Of a DNA stretch of 64,000 nucleotides, positions 1 to 9,053 are shown in pieces. Where the stretch lies: contig NZ_CP012640.2 in the NCBI RefSeq assembly GCF_001412595.2, positions 5,208,001-5,272,000 of the forward strand, given 5' to 3'. Each line of letters begins with the position of its first letter. Positions within the stretch are counted from its first letter, which is position 1. The notes beneath the pieces are model-generated. The model did not search any database, was not told the DNA's origin, and saw nothing but the letters and a program-made list of their open reading frames with translations. The position numbers and the translations under genes are program-made. The stretch is from Massilia sp. WG5. Its GTDB lineage: Bacteria; Pseudomonadota; Gammaproteobacteria; Burkholderiales; Burkholderiaceae_D.

Positions 1-2
1 TG

Positions 3-368
3 GCCTTCATGGTGTCGCTGGCCTTCGCGATCGCCGCCTCGGCCAATTTCCCGGTGCTGTTCATGTCCGTCCTGTGGAGCAAGTGCACCACCCGCGGCGC
101 GACCATCGGCGGCTTCCTGGGCCTGGCCACCGCCGTGATCCTGACCGTGCTGTCGAAGTCGGTGTGGGTCGACGTCTTCCACAACAAGACCGAGATCTTC
201 CCGTACACCTCGCCGGCCCTGTTCTCGATGATCGTCGGCTTCGTCGGCGTGTGGCTGTTCTCGGTCACCGACAAGAGCCCGCGCGCTGCGATCGACAAGG
301 CTGGCTTCGAGGCGCAGGAAGTGCGTTCGGAGACGGGGATTGGTGCGGCGGCGGCTTCGGCGCACTGA
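3..368 (+). CDS. actP: Cation/acetate symporter ActP-like, C-terminal fragment
   Basis: This is the 3' end of a gene that begins before the window; about 121 codons are visible. The fragment carries two or three hydrophobic segments (around LAFAIAASANFPVLFMSVLW, GGFLGLATAVILTVL and ALFSMIVGFVGVWLFSV) followed by a hydrophilic tail ending in GIGAAAASAH. This matches the C-terminal end of sodium:solute symporter (SSS) family acetate permeases of the inner membrane. A substrate of acetate or another short-chain monocarboxylate is inferred from the family. The nearby prp operon for propionate use makes short-chain acid import a sensible role. The following gene is convergent, with a palindromic repeat between them. 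Confidence 0.8.
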   Translation, partial: AFMVSLAFAIAASANFPVLFMSVLWSKCTTRGATIGGFLGLATAVILTVLSKSVWVDVFHNKTEIFPYTSPALFSMIVGFVGVWLFSVTDKSPRAAIDKAGFEAQEVRSETGIGAAAASAH

Positions 369-400
369 GTAAGCAGCATCGTCGTTCCCGCGTTAAGCAC

Positions 401-488
401 CGTCGTCCCCGCGCAGGCGGGGACCCAAGTTCTGCATGCGTTACCTTAGCGCCGGCAACCTTGGGTCCCCGCCTTCGCGGGGACGACG
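401..488. repeat. 88-nt palindromic intergenic repeat, copy A
   Basis: Long inverted repeat with outer arms CGTCGTCCCCGCG...CGCGGGGACGACG and inner arms GGGGACCCAAG...CTTGGGTCCCC, able to fold into a long GC-rich hairpin. A second copy of exactly the same length lies at 7619-7706, and a partial arm (CGTCGTTCCCGCG) sits just upstream at 380-392. It lies between the convergent ends of actP and the M28 peptidase, so it could act as a bidirectional transcript end, but it has no U-tract. It is most like a REP/MITE-type element. Confidence 0.8.
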
Positions 489-498
489 GCGTTTACGC

Positions 499-2118
499 TC
501 AGTCCTTCGCCGGATCCCGATAATGGAAAGGATCCGTCGCCGTCGGCTGCTTCGGCAACACGTTGCGCGGCATCGGGGTGTCGCTTTCGGCGGCCTGCAG
601 CAGCACGGTGGCCATGATCACCGCGGCCTGGCGCAGGTCTTCGGTGCGCAGGTGGTCGAAGGTGTCGAGGTTCGAGTGGTGCACGCGCGAACCGTAGTCC
701 AGCGGGTCCTGGATGAACTGGAAGGCGGGCAGGCCCATGCCGGCCATGACTTGGTGGTCGGTGCCACCGGTCTTCTTGGCCACGACCTTGTTCGCGCCCA
801 GGCTGTCGAACGGCGCGAGCCAGCTGCGCAGCACCGGCATCGCCGCGAAATTCCCTTCCGCGTAGATGCCGCGGATCTTGCCGGAGCCGTTGTCGAGGTT
901 GAAGTAGGCCGCCATCTCCTGGTAGCCCGGCAGCGGCGTGATCGGATAGGTCTCCCACATGAACTCGGGCAGCTTCGCCATCTCCGGATTGCTCGGGCGT
1001 GCGCGCGTGGCGATGTGCTGGCGGATGTAGGCCAGGGAGCCCAGCAGGCCCTGTTCCTCGCCCGACCACAGGGCGAAGCGGATCGTGCGCTTCGGCTTCA
1101 CGCCCAGCTGCGACAGGATGCGCGCCGCTTCCATCACCACCACCGAACCCGCGCCGTTGTCGGCGGCGCCGTCGCCGGCCACCCAGCTGTCGAGATGGGC
1201 GCCGGCCATCACGTAGCCGGCCTGCGGGTCCTGGCCCGGGATCTCGGCGAGGATGTTATAGGCTTTGCTGTCGCGGTCGTCGAAGTGCACATTGCTGTTC
1301 AGTTCCAGCTTCACTTCGCCGACCTTGGCCAGGCGCGCCAGGCGGCGGTAGTCCTCGGCCGCCATCTCGACTTCCGGCAGCGAGACGGTCTCGCCCTTGC
1401 GGTGGAAGTAGCCTTCGCCCTGCACCAGGCCGCCGCTGCGGTAGGACATCTTCACCAGCGCCTGCGCGCCTTCAAGCGCCATGAAGCGGTCGATGTCGCG
1501 CGCCAGCTCGAAGTATTTTTTATACAGGTCGAACGACTGGTCCGGATCGTAGTGCGGCTGGTCGTAGGTCGACAGCTTGCCCAGTTCCGCCTCGTCGAAG
1601 CGCTTGAAGGTGGCGGTGGTGTCGTCCTTCGGATCGTCCGGATAGCTGACCAGCACGATCTTCCCGCGCAGCTTGCCCTTGTACTGGGCCAGGTCGCGCG
1701 CATGGCGGATCGGCGCGACCACGATCGGGGCGCTGATCGTGCCGCGGGTGGGCGGCGTCCAGGCCACCGGGATGGCGGTCAAGGCCAGCGGACGGGGCGC
1801 GACCATGCGCACGCTCGAGGATTCGATCCACCAGCCGCGGCCGAACTCGTAGCCTTCGGCGTGGACATTCTTCAGGCCCCAGCTGCCGAACATCTGCTGG
1901 GTCCAGTTCTCGGCCTGGCGCATCGCCGGCGAATTGGTCATGCGGCCGCCGATGCGGTCGCTCAGGTAGGCCGCGAGGCTCACGACCTGGCCGCGGTTGT
2001 AGCCTTCATCGGCGATGCGGTTGATGGTGTTGGCGTCGACCGGTTCGGCGCGGGCGCCGACGCAGGCCGCCAGCATGCCGGCCAGCGCGAGATGGCGGGC
2101 CTTGGGAATGTGGACCAT
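499..2118 (-). CDS. Secreted M28-family zinc peptidase
   Basis: Predicted periplasmic or secreted metallo-exopeptidase of about 539 residues. The N-terminus has a Sec-type signal (basic start, hydrophobic LALAGMLAACVG, then ARA). A protease-associated-type insert precedes the M28 catalytic domain. Zinc-site motifs are visible in order: GAHLDSW (His about 308), the following D-NGAG, SGEEQG (catalytic Glu about 356), NLDNGSG (about 409) and HHSNLDTFD (about 479). The start is the ATG at 2118 because AGAGGA stands just upstream; an ATG 27 nt earlier lacks this. It is transcribed divergently from prpB. Substrate is unknown; family members are aminopeptidases or carboxypeptidases. No functional link with propionate metabolism is evident beyond position. 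Confidence 0.88.
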   Translation of the reverse strand: MVHIPKARHLALAGMLAACVGARAEPVDANTINRIADEGYNRGQVVSLAAYLSDRIGGRMTNSPAMRQAENWTQQMFGSWGLKNVHAEGYEFGRGWWIESSSVRMVAPRPLALTAIPVAWTPPTRGTISAPIVVAPIRHARDLAQYKGKLRGKIVLVSYPDDPKDDTTATFKRFDEAELGKLSTYDQPHYDPDQSFDLYKKYFELARDIDRFMALEGAQALVKMSYRSGGLVQGEGYFHRKGETVSLPEVEMAAEDYRRLARLAKVGEVKLELNSNVHFDDRDSKAYNILAEIPGQDPQAGYVMAGAHLDSWVAGDGAADNGAGSVVVMEAARILSQLGVKPKRTIRFALWSGEEQGLLGSLAYIRQHIATRARPSNPEMAKLPEFMWETYPITPLPGYQEMAAYFNLDNGSGKIRGIYAEGNFAAMPVLRSWLAPFDSLGANKVVAKKTGGTDHQVMAGMGLPAFQFIQDPLDYGSRVHHSNLDTFDHLRTEDLRQAAVIMATVLLQAAESDTPMPRNVLPKQPTATDPFHYRDPAKD

Positions 2119-2226
2119 AAATCCTCTTGGGTTTGTTATTGTCAAAAGAGAACTGCGTCGGCGATTCTACGCTTGTGCGAGCCCGGCCGTACCAGAAAGA
2201 TTGCGGCTTGCCTGTTGCAGCAGGGT

Positions 2227-2252
2227 GTTTCACAATGAAACGTTCATGAAAC
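2227..2252. promoter_or_regulatory. Candidate activator site upstream of prpB
   Basis: Palindrome GTTTCA-CAA-TGAAAC (2227-2241) followed by a further half-site TGAAAC at 2247-2252. It lies about 75-100 nt upstream of the sigma-54 promoter of prpB, the usual distance for an enhancer-binding protein. PrpR as the binder is inference: PrpR is the known sigma-54 activator of prp operons in enterobacteria, but no prpR is in this window. Confidence 0.45.
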
Positions 2253-2325
2253 GCAGTGCCCCGGATGCATGCCCGGGGCAGGCATAAGTGCTTGAAAACA
2301 CGGGGCAGGGCGGGCGTGGGGGGCT

Positions 2326-2340
2326 TGGCACGCTGCTTGC
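2326..2340 (+). promoter_or_regulatory. Sigma-54 (-24/-12) promoter of the prp operon
   Basis: TGGCAC-N5-TTGC, an exact match to the sigma-54 consensus with correct GG to GC spacing (GG 2327-2328, GC 2339-2340). The expected start of transcription is near 2352, about 38 nt before the prpB ATG. Established knowledge: enterobacterial prp operons are sigma-54 dependent. The 2119-2389 gap holds nothing else recognisable besides the upstream palindrome. Confidence 0.85.
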
Positions 2341-2389
2341 ATTAGCTTGACCGTATTCCCGTCAACGCATCATTGAAAGGTAAGAGGAC

Positions 2390-3280
2390 ATGAGCCAACT
2401 CTCCGCAGGCGCCACATTCCGCCTGGCCGTCCAGGAAGAACATCCGCTGCAGGTGATCGGCGCGATCAACGCCAACCACGCGCTGCTGGCCAAGCGCGCG
2501 GGCTACCGCGCGATCTACCTGTCGGGCGGCGGCGTGGCCGCCGGCTCGCTGGGCCTGCCCGACCTCGGCATCTCGGGCCTGGAAGACGTGCTGATCGACG
2601 TGCGCCGCATCACCGACGTGTGCGACCTGCCGCTGCTGGTCGACATCGACACCGGCTTCGGCTCGTCGGCCTTCAACGTCGCCCGCACCGTGCGTTCGCT
2701 GATCAAGGCCGGCGCCGGCGCCTGCCATATCGAAGACCAGGTCGGCGCCAAGCGCTGCGGCCACCGTCCGGGCAAGGAGATCGTCAGCCAGGGCGAGATG
2801 GTCGACCGCATCAAGGCCGCCGTCGACGCCCGCACCGACGATCAGTTCGTGATCATGGCGCGCACCGACGCGCTGGCCGTCGAGGGCCTGGACAAGGCCG
2901 TCGAGCGCGCCGTCGCCTGCGTCGAGGCCGGCGCCGACATGATCTTCCCGGAAGCGATCACCAGCCTCGAGATGTATGCCCAGTTCAAGAAGGCGGTCAA
3001 GGTGCCGATCCTGGCCAACATCACCGAGTTCGGCGCGACCCCGCTGTTCACAGTCGAGGAGCTGAAGGGCGCCGACGTCGACATCGTGCTGTACCCGCTG
3101 TCGGCCTTCCGCGCCATGAACAAGGCTGCCGAGAACGTGTACGAAGCGATCCGCCGCGACGGCACCCAGAAGAACGTGGTCGACACCATGCAGACCCGCG
3201 CCGAGCTGTACGACCGCATCGACTACCATAGCTTCGAGCAGAAGCTGGATGCGCTGTTTGCCCAGAACAAAGCCAAATAA
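2390..3280 (+). CDS. prpB: 2-methylisocitrate lyase
   Basis: Cytosolic enzyme of the isocitrate lyase/PEP mutase superfamily. It splits 2-methylisocitrate into pyruvate and succinate, the last step of the methylcitrate cycle. At 296 residues it has the normal PrpB length. The signature KRCGH is at residues 121-125 with catalytic Cys123, and the metal-binding region VDIDTGFG and the HIEDQ motif are present. A TAAGAGGA sequence stands just upstream of the ATG at 2390. It is the first gene of the operon behind the sigma-54 promoter; prpC follows 24 nt later. Confidence 0.97.
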   Translation: MSQLSAGATFRLAVQEEHPLQVIGAINANHALLAKRAGYRAIYLSGGGVAAGSLGLPDLGISGLEDVLIDVRRITDVCDLPLLVDIDTGFGSSAFNVARTVRSLIKAGAGACHIEDQVGAKRCGHRPGKEIVSQGEMVDRIKAAVDARTDDQFVIMARTDALAVEGLDKAVERAVACVEAGADMIFPEAITSLEMYAQFKKAVKVPILANITEFGATPLFTVEELKGADVDIVLYPLSAFRAMNKAAENVYEAIRRDGTQKNVVDTMQTRAELYDRIDYHSFEQKLDALFAQNKAK

Positions 3281-3304
3281 ATCACCGCATACGGAGACTT
3301 TCAC

Positions 3305-4471
3305 ATGATTGATCAGACCACGCAAACCGATACCCCGACCTTCAAGCCGAAGAAATCCGTGGCCCTGTCCGGCGTCACCGCCGGCAACACCGCGCTGTGC
3401 TCGGTGGGCCGTTCCGGTAACGACCTGCACTACCGCGGCTACGACATCCTGGACGTGGCCGACACCTCCGAATTCGAAGAGATCGCCTACCTGCTGGTGC
3501 ACGGCAAGCTGCCGACCGTGGCCGAGCTGAAGGGCTACAAGGCCAAGCTCAAGATGCTGCGCGGCCTGCCGCAATCGGTCAAGGCCGCGCTGGAAGCGCT
3601 GCCGGCCGCCTCGCATCCGATGGACGTGATGCGCACGGCCGTCTCGGTGCTGGGCTGCACGCTGCCGGAAAAGGACGACCACAACATCCCGGGCGCGCGC
3701 GACATCGCCGACCGCCTGATGGCCTCGCTCGGTTCGGCGCTGCTGTACTGGTACCACTTCAGCCATAACGGCAAGCGCATCGAGGTCGAGACCGACGACG
3801 ATTCGATCGGCGGCCACTTCCTGCACCTGCTGCACGGCCACAAGCCGAACGAGGAGTGGGTCAAGGCCATGCATACCTCGCTGATCCTGTACGCCGAGCA
3901 CGAGTTCAACGCCTCGACCTTCACCGGCCGCGTGATCGCCGGCACCGGTTCCGACATCTACTCGGCCATCACCGGCGCGATCGGCGCGCTGCGCGGTCCG
4001 AAGCACGGCGGCGCCAACGAAGTCGCCTTCGAAGTCCAGAAGCGCTACGAGAACCCGGACGAAGCCGAAGCCGACATCCGCAACCGCGTCGCCAACAAGG
4101 AGGTCGTGATCGGCTTCGGCCACCCGGTGTACACGATCGCGGACCCGCGCAACAAGGTGATCAAGGAAGTGGCGCGCAAGCTGTCGTCGGATGCCGGCTC
4201 GATGAAGATGTTCGAGATCGCCGAGCGCCTGGAATCGGTCATGTGGGAAGTCAAGAAGATGTTCCCGAACCTGGACTGGTTCTCGGCCGTCTCGTACCAC
4301 ATGATGGGCGTGCCGACCGCGATGTTCACGCCGCTGTTCGTGATCGCGCGTACCTCGGGCTGGTCGGCCCACATCATCGAGCAGCGTATCGACAACAAGA
4401 TCATCCGTCCGAGCGCCAACTACGTCGGTCCGGAAGACCTGCAGTTCGTGCCGCTGGCGGAGCGCAAGTGA
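3305..4471 (+). CDS. prpC: 2-methylcitrate synthase
   Basis: Condenses propionyl-CoA with oxaloacetate to 2-methylcitrate. The product is a citrate synthase-fold protein of 388 residues, the size of PrpC rather than the larger hexameric GltA. The catalytic triad is visible: His234 (GPKHGGANE), His273 (GFGHPVY) and Asp324 (NLDWFSA). GGAGA precedes the ATG at a suitable distance. The stop codon overlaps the start of the following acetyltransferase by one base (TGATG), suggesting translational coupling. Confidence 0.97.
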   Translation: MIDQTTQTDTPTFKPKKSVALSGVTAGNTALCSVGRSGNDLHYRGYDILDVADTSEFEEIAYLLVHGKLPTVAELKGYKAKLKMLRGLPQSVKAALEALPAASHPMDVMRTAVSVLGCTLPEKDDHNIPGARDIADRLMASLGSALLYWYHFSHNGKRIEVETDDDSIGGHFLHLLHGHKPNEEWVKAMHTSLILYAEHEFNASTFTGRVIAGTGSDIYSAITGAIGALRGPKHGGANEVAFEVQKRYENPDEAEADIRNRVANKEVVIGFGHPVYTIADPRNKVIKEVARKLSSDAGSMKMFEIAERLESVMWEVKKMFPNLDWFSAVSYHMMGVPTAMFTPLFVIARTSGWSAHIIEQRIDNKIIRPSANYVGPEDLQFVPLAERK

Positions 4472-5016
4472 TGAACGGGACCGATGCCATGCTGGTGCGC
4501 CCCCTGGTCCCGGCCGACGCGGAGCAGTACCGCGCGTTGCGCCTGGCGAGCCTGCGCGATTTCCAGTGTGCCCACGGTCCCGACTACGAAGAGGCGCTCG
4601 CCCAGCCCTTGTCCTGGAGCGAAAAGCGCCTCGCCAGGCCGGATTATTTCTGGTTCGGCGCCTTCGACGGCGCGCTGGAGAATGCACCCCTGGCGGGCGC
4701 GATCTGCCTGCGCACCACGGAAGGCAGGCGCCTGCGCCATTCGGCCAGCCTGAACAGCCTCATGGTCCGCCAGGACTACCAGGGCCGCGGCATCGCGCGC
4801 CTGCTGACCTCGCACCTGATCCGTTTTGCCCGCTCGCTCGGCCATCTCCGCCAGCTCACGCTCGAGGTGAACGAACAGAACTTCCCGGCACGGCGGCTGT
4901 ACGACAGCGTCGGCTTCCGGCAATTCGGCGTCGAGCCGGATGCCATCCTCCATGCAGGCAGGTACTACGCCAAGCAGCACCTGCAGCTCTCTCTCGTTTC
5001 ACAAGATCCAACATGA
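4471..5016 (+). CDS. GNAT-family N-acetyltransferase within the prp operon
   Basis: A 181-residue single-domain GNAT protein. The acyl-CoA binding motif A is seen as VRQDYQGRGIARLL, and the C-terminal LEVNEQNFPARRLYDSVGF is the usual motif B region. The ATG at 4471 overlaps the prpC stop by one base, and the stop overlaps the acnD start (ATGA), so it is embedded and probably translationally coupled on both sides. A second ATG at 4489 is possible. The substrate cannot be told. By analogy with acyl-lysine control of acyl-CoA synthetases it might modify an enzyme of propionate metabolism, but detoxification of a side product is equally possible. This gene is not part of the standard prpB-prpC-acnD-prpF set. 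Confidence 0.88.
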   Translation: MNGTDAMLVRPLVPADAEQYRALRLASLRDFQCAHGPDYEEALAQPLSWSEKRLARPDYFWFGAFDGALENAPLAGAICLRTTEGRRLRHSASLNSLMVRQDYQGRGIARLLTSHLIRFARSLGHLRQLTLEVNEQNFPARRLYDSVGFRQFGVEPDAILHAGRYYAKQHLQLSLVSQDPT

Positions 5017-7613
5017 ACAGCCAATACCGCAAACCCCTGCACGGCACCAACCTGCATTACTTCGACGCGAAAAGCGCGGTCGAAGAGATCCAGCCGGGCG
5101 CCTGGGACGGCCTGCCTTACACCTCGCGTGTGCTGGCAGAAAACCTGGTGCGCCGCTGCGAACCGCAGGCGCTGGTGCCCTCGCTGAAGCAGCTCATCGA
5201 GCGCAAGCGCGATCTCGATTTCCCCTGGTTCCCCGCGCGCGTGGTCTGCCACGACATCCTCGGCCAGACCGCCCTGGTCGACCTGGCCGGCCTGCGCGAC
5301 GCCATCGCCCTGCAGGGCGGGAACCCGGCCCTGGTCAATCCGGTGGTGCCGACCCAGCTGGTGGTCGACCACTCGCTGGCCGTCGAGTGCGGCGGCTTCG
5401 ACCCGGACGCCTTCGACAAGAACCGCGCGATCGAAGACCGCCGCAACGAAGACCGCTTCGACTTCATCAACTGGACCAAGAAGGCTTTCCAGAACGTCGA
5501 CGTGATCCCGCCGGGGAACGGCATCCTGCACCAGATTAACCTCGAGCGCATGAGCCCCGTGGTCCAGGTGAAGGATGGCGTAGCCTTCCCGGACACCCTG
5601 GTCGGCACCGACTCGCACACCCCGATGGTCGACGCGCTGGGCGTGATCGCGATCGGCGTGGGCGGCCTGGAAGCGGAAAGCGTGATGCTCGGCCGCGCGT
5701 CGTACATGCGCCTGCCCGACATCGTCGGCGTCGAGCTGACGGGTGCACCGCAGCCGGGCATCACCGCCACCGACATCGTGCTGGCGCTGACCGAGTTCCT
5801 GCGCAAGTCGAAAGTCGTCTCCGCCTACCTCGAATTCTTCGGCGAAGGTTCGGCCAGGCTGACCCTGGGCGACCGCGCCACGATCTCGAACATGGCCCCC
5901 GAATACGGCGCCACCGCCGCCATGTTCGCGATCGACGAGCAGACCATCAAGTACCTGAAGCTCACCGGCCGCGACGACGAGCTGGTCAAGCTGGTCGAGA
6001 TCTATGCGAGAGAGACCGGGCTGTGGGCCGATACCCTGGCCAGGGCCGAGTACGAGCGCACGCTGCAGTTCGACCTGTCGACCGTGGTGCGCAACATCGC
6101 CGGTCCGTCGAACCCGCACAAGCGCGTGCCGACCTCGGAACTGGCGGCGCAGGGCATCGCTGGCAAGGTCGAGAACGAGCCGGGGCTGATGCCGGACGGC
6201 GCCGTGATCATCGCCGCCATCACCAGCTGCACCAACACCAACAACCCGCGCAACATGATCGCCGCCGGCCTCATCGCCCGCAACGCCAACAAGCTCGGCC
6301 TGCTGCGCAAGCCCTGGGTCAAGAGCTCGCTGGCGCCGGGGTCGAAAGCCGTCGCGCTGTATCTCGAAGAAGCCGGCCTGCTGCCGGAACTGGAAAAGCT
6401 GGGCTTCGGCATCGTCGCCTTTGCCTGCACCACCTGCAACGGCATGTCGGGCGCGCTCGATCCGGTCATCCAGAAGGAAGTCGTGGAGCGCGACCTGTAC
6501 GCGACCGCCGTCCTGTCCGGCAACCGCAACTTCGACGGCCGCATCCACCCGTATGCGAAGCAGGCCTTCCTGGCCTCGCCGGCGCTGGTGGTGGCCTATG
6601 CGATCGCCGGCACGATCCGCTTCGACATCGAGAAGGATGTGCTGGGCGTCGATGCCGCCGGCCGCGAGATCAGGCTGGCCGACATCTGGCCGAGCGACGC
6701 CGAGATCGACGCCGTGGTCGAGCAATCCGTCAAGCCGCAGCAGTTCCGCAACGTCTACGACGTGATGTTCGCGCGCCAGGAAACCAGCGAAGAGGCCGTG
6801 TCGCCGCTGTACGACTGGCGCCCGATGAGCACCTACATCCGCCGTCCGCCGTACTGGGAAGGCGCGCTGGCCGGCGAGCGCACCATGAAGGGCATGCGCG
6901 CGCTGGCGGTCCTGGGCGACAACATCACCACCGACCACCTGTCGCCCTCCAACGCGATCATGATGAACTCGGCCGCCGGCGAGTACCTGCACAAGATGGG
7001 CCTGCCGGAAGAGGACTTCAACTCCTACGCGACTCACCGCGGCGACCACCTGACGGCGCAGCGCGCGACCTTCGCGAATCCGACGCTGAAGAACGAGATG
7101 GTGCGCAACCCGGACGGCAGCGTGCGCGCGGGCTCGCTGGCCCGCATCGAACCGGAAGGGCAGGTGACGCGCATGTGGGAAGCGATCGAGACCTACATGG
7201 AGCGCAAGCAGCCCCTGATCGTGATCGCCGGCGCCGACTACGGCCAGGGCTCCTCGCGCGACTGGGCGGCCAAGGGCGTGCGCCTGGCCGGCGTGGAAGC
7301 CATCGTGGCCGAAGGCTTCGAGCGCATCCACCGCACGAACCTGGTCGGCATGGGCGTGCTGCCGCTCGAGTTCATGCCGGGGACGACCCGCCTGACCCTG
7401 GGCCTGGACGGTACCGAGACCTATGACGTGGTGGGCGAGCGCACGCCGCGCGCCGTGCTGACCCTGGTCATCCATCGCAGGAACGGCGAGACGGTCGAGG
7501 TGCCGGTGACCTGCCGCCTGGATACTGCGGAAGAAGTGTCGATCTACGAGGCCGGCGGCGTGCTGCAGCGCTTTGCGCAGGACTTCCTGGCGACGTCGAA
7601 GGTCGCTGCCTGA
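5013..7613 (+). CDS. acnD: Fe/S-dependent 2-methylcitrate dehydratase
   Basis: Aconitase-superfamily enzyme of 866 residues that dehydrates 2-methylcitrate to the trans-type 2-methylaconitate, which then needs PrpF. The cubane ligands are Cys406 (ITSCTNTNNP), Cys472 and Cys475 (CTTCNG). The C-terminal swivel domain contains YGQGSSRDWAAKG. The length is slightly below AcnA, and the partner prpF downstream points to AcnD rather than housekeeping aconitase. The ATG at 5013 overlaps the stop of the GNAT gene by 4 nt. No prpD is present, consistent with the AcnD/PrpF route replacing it. Confidence 0.95.
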   Translation: MNSQYRKPLHGTNLHYFDAKSAVEEIQPGAWDGLPYTSRVLAENLVRRCEPQALVPSLKQLIERKRDLDFPWFPARVVCHDILGQTALVDLAGLRDAIALQGGNPALVNPVVPTQLVVDHSLAVECGGFDPDAFDKNRAIEDRRNEDRFDFINWTKKAFQNVDVIPPGNGILHQINLERMSPVVQVKDGVAFPDTLVGTDSHTPMVDALGVIAIGVGGLEAESVMLGRASYMRLPDIVGVELTGAPQPGITATDIVLALTEFLRKSKVVSAYLEFFGEGSARLTLGDRATISNMAPEYGATAAMFAIDEQTIKYLKLTGRDDELVKLVEIYARETGLWADTLARAEYERTLQFDLSTVVRNIAGPSNPHKRVPTSELAAQGIAGKVENEPGLMPDGAVIIAAITSCTNTNNPRNMIAAGLIARNANKLGLLRKPWVKSSLAPGSKAVALYLEEAGLLPELEKLGFGIVAFACTTCNGMSGALDPVIQKEVVERDLYATAVLSGNRNFDGRIHPYAKQAFLASPALVVAYAIAGTIRFDIEKDVLGVDAAGREIRLADIWPSDAEIDAVVEQSVKPQQFRNVYDVMFARQETSEEAVSPLYDWRPMSTYIRRPPYWEGALAGERTMKGMRALAVLGDNITTDHLSPSNAIMMNSAAGEYLHKMGLPEEDFNSYATHRGDHLTAQRATFANPTLKNEMVRNPDGSVRAGSLARIEPEGQVTRMWEAIETYMERKQPLIVIAGADYGQGSSRDWAAKGVRLAGVEAIVAEGFERIHRTNLVGMGVLPLEFMPGTTRLTLGLDGTETYDVVGERTPRAVLTLVIHRRNGETVEVPVTCRLDTAEEVSIYEAGGVLQRFAQDFLATSKVAA

Positions 7614-7618
7614 AACCC

Positions 7619-7706
7619 CGTCGTTCCCGCGCAGGCGGGAACCCAAGTTCTGCTTGAGCTGACGAAACGCATGCAAGCTTGGGTCCCCGCCTTCGCGGGG
7701 ACGACG
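7619..7706. repeat. 88-nt palindromic repeat, copy B, inside the prp operon
   Basis: Second copy of the 401-488 element with the same length and arms; here the left arm has TTCCCGCG and GGGAACCC in place of the all-C/G versions, while the loop differs. It fills the gap between acnD and prpF and ends 16 nt before the prpF ATG. A hairpin here could stabilise the upstream mRNA end or dampen prpF translation (inference). Confidence 0.8.
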
Positions 7707-7722
7707 ATTACGAGCTGACAAT

Positions 7723-8919
7723 ATGGCATACACTCCCCAAATCAAGATCCCCGCCACCTACATGCGTGGCGGCACCAGCAAAGGCGTGTTCTTTCGCCTC
7801 CAGGACCTGCCCGCCGCCGCGCAAGTCCCCGGCGAGGCGCGCGACAGGCTCCTGCTGCGCGTGATCGGCAGTCCCGACCCCTACGGCAAGCAGATCGACG
7901 GCATGGGCGGCGCCACCTCCAGCACCAGCAAGACCGTGATCGTGGCGCCCAGCACGAGGCCGGAGCACGACGTCGACTACCTGTTCGGCCAGGTCTCGAT
8001 CGACAAGCCCTTCGTCGACTGGAGCGGCAACTGCGGCAACCTGTCGGCGGCGATCGGTCCCTTCGCCATCGTCAACGGCTTCATCCCGGCCGAGCGCATT
8101 CCCGCGAACGGCACGGTCACGGTGCGCATCTGGCAGGCCAACATCGGCAAGACCATCGTCGCCCATGTGCCCGTCACGAACGGCCAGGTCCAGGAAACCG
8201 GCGACTTCGAGCTCGATGGCGTGACCTTCCCGGCGGCCGAAGTCCAGCTCGAGTTCATGGACCCGGCGGCCGAAGCCGAAGGAGGCGAGGGCGGCGGTGC
8301 GATGTTCCCGACCGGGAACCTGGTCGACGAGCTGGAAGTGCCGGGCGTCGGCACGCTGAAAGCCACGATGATCAATGCCGGCATCCCGACCATCTTCGTG
8401 AACGCGGCCGACATCGGCTACAAGGGCACCGAACTGCAGGACGACATCAACGGCGACCCGAAGGCGCTGGCGATGTTCGAACTGATTCGTGCCTACGGCG
8501 CGATGCGCATGGGCCTGATCTCGCACGTGGACGAAGCGGCGCGCCGCCAGCACACGCCGAAGGTCGCCTTCGTCGCCCCGCCCGCCGACTATCTCGCATC
8601 GAGCGGGAAGCAGGTGGAGGCGGACGGCATCGACCTGCTGGTGCGTGCGCTCTCGATGGGCAAGCTGCACCACGCGATGATGGGCACCGCGGCGGTCGCG
8701 ATCGGCACCGCCGCGGCGATCCCCGGGACCCTGGTGAGCCTGGCCGCCGGCGGCCGCGCGCACGAGGCCGTGCGCTTCGGCCACCCGTCCGGCACCCTCC
8801 GCGTAGGGGCCCAGGCGCAGGTACATGATGGCGACTGGGTCGTCACCAAGGCGGTGATGAGCAGGAGCGCGCGGGTGCTGATGGAAGGCTGGATACGCAT
8901 TCCGGGCGACGCTTTCTAA
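7723..8919 (+). CDS. prpF: 2-methylaconitate cis-trans isomerase
   Basis: PrpF protein of 398 residues with a diaminopimelate epimerase-like fold. It isomerises the AcnD product to cis-2-methylaconitate so that aconitase can complete the cycle. Family features are the N-terminal YMRGGTSKGVFF segment and the DGMGGATSSTSK and NCGNLSAAIGPF motifs. Last gene of the operon, followed by a strong terminator. There is no good ribosome binding site directly before the ATG; the preceding 88-nt hairpin may matter for its expression. Confidence 0.96.
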   Translation: MAYTPQIKIPATYMRGGTSKGVFFRLQDLPAAAQVPGEARDRLLLRVIGSPDPYGKQIDGMGGATSSTSKTVIVAPSTRPEHDVDYLFGQVSIDKPFVDWSGNCGNLSAAIGPFAIVNGFIPAERIPANGTVTVRIWQANIGKTIVAHVPVTNGQVQETGDFELDGVTFPAAEVQLEFMDPAAEAEGGEGGGAMFPTGNLVDELEVPGVGTLKATMINAGIPTIFVNAADIGYKGTELQDDINGDPKALAMFELIRAYGAMRMGLISHVDEAARRQHTPKVAFVAPPADYLASSGKQVEADGIDLLVRALSMGKLHHAMMGTAAVAIGTAAAIPGTLVSLAAGGRAHEAVRFGHPSGTLRVGAQAQVHDGDWVVTKAVMSRSARVLMEGWIRIPGDAF

Positions 8920-8937
8920 GCCCGCGCCATCCCGCTC

Positions 8938-8968
8938 GCCCGCCGCGCAACACGGCGGGCTTTTTTTT
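8938..8968 (+). terminator. Rho-independent terminator of the prp operon
   Basis: Perfect stem GCCCGCCG/CGGCGGGC (8938-8945 with 8953-8960), 7-nt loop, followed directly by eight T residues. It begins 18 nt after the prpF stop. Confidence 0.92.
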
Positions 8969-9053
8969 GTCTGTTCGATATTTACTGTGATTTGTGGTTT
9001 ATGATCCTTCTGTGAAAGGAGGTCCCCGGACGGACCCGGAAAATGGAACAGGG

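Noticed and set aside
436..2238. Long open frame on the plus strand opposite the M28 peptidase
   Set aside because: GC-rich codon bias leaves the antisense frames open. The predicted product is Arg/His/Val-rich with no family motifs, while the minus strand encodes a clear peptidase.
5013..7613. Housekeeping aconitase AcnA
   Set aside because: Size, position after prpC and the presence of prpF point to AcnD.
2342..7757. Very long antisense frames opposite prpB-prpC and acnD
   Set aside because: Same shadow effect: low-complexity Asp/Arg/His/Val composition and no recognisable domain, against highly conserved enzymes on the plus strand.
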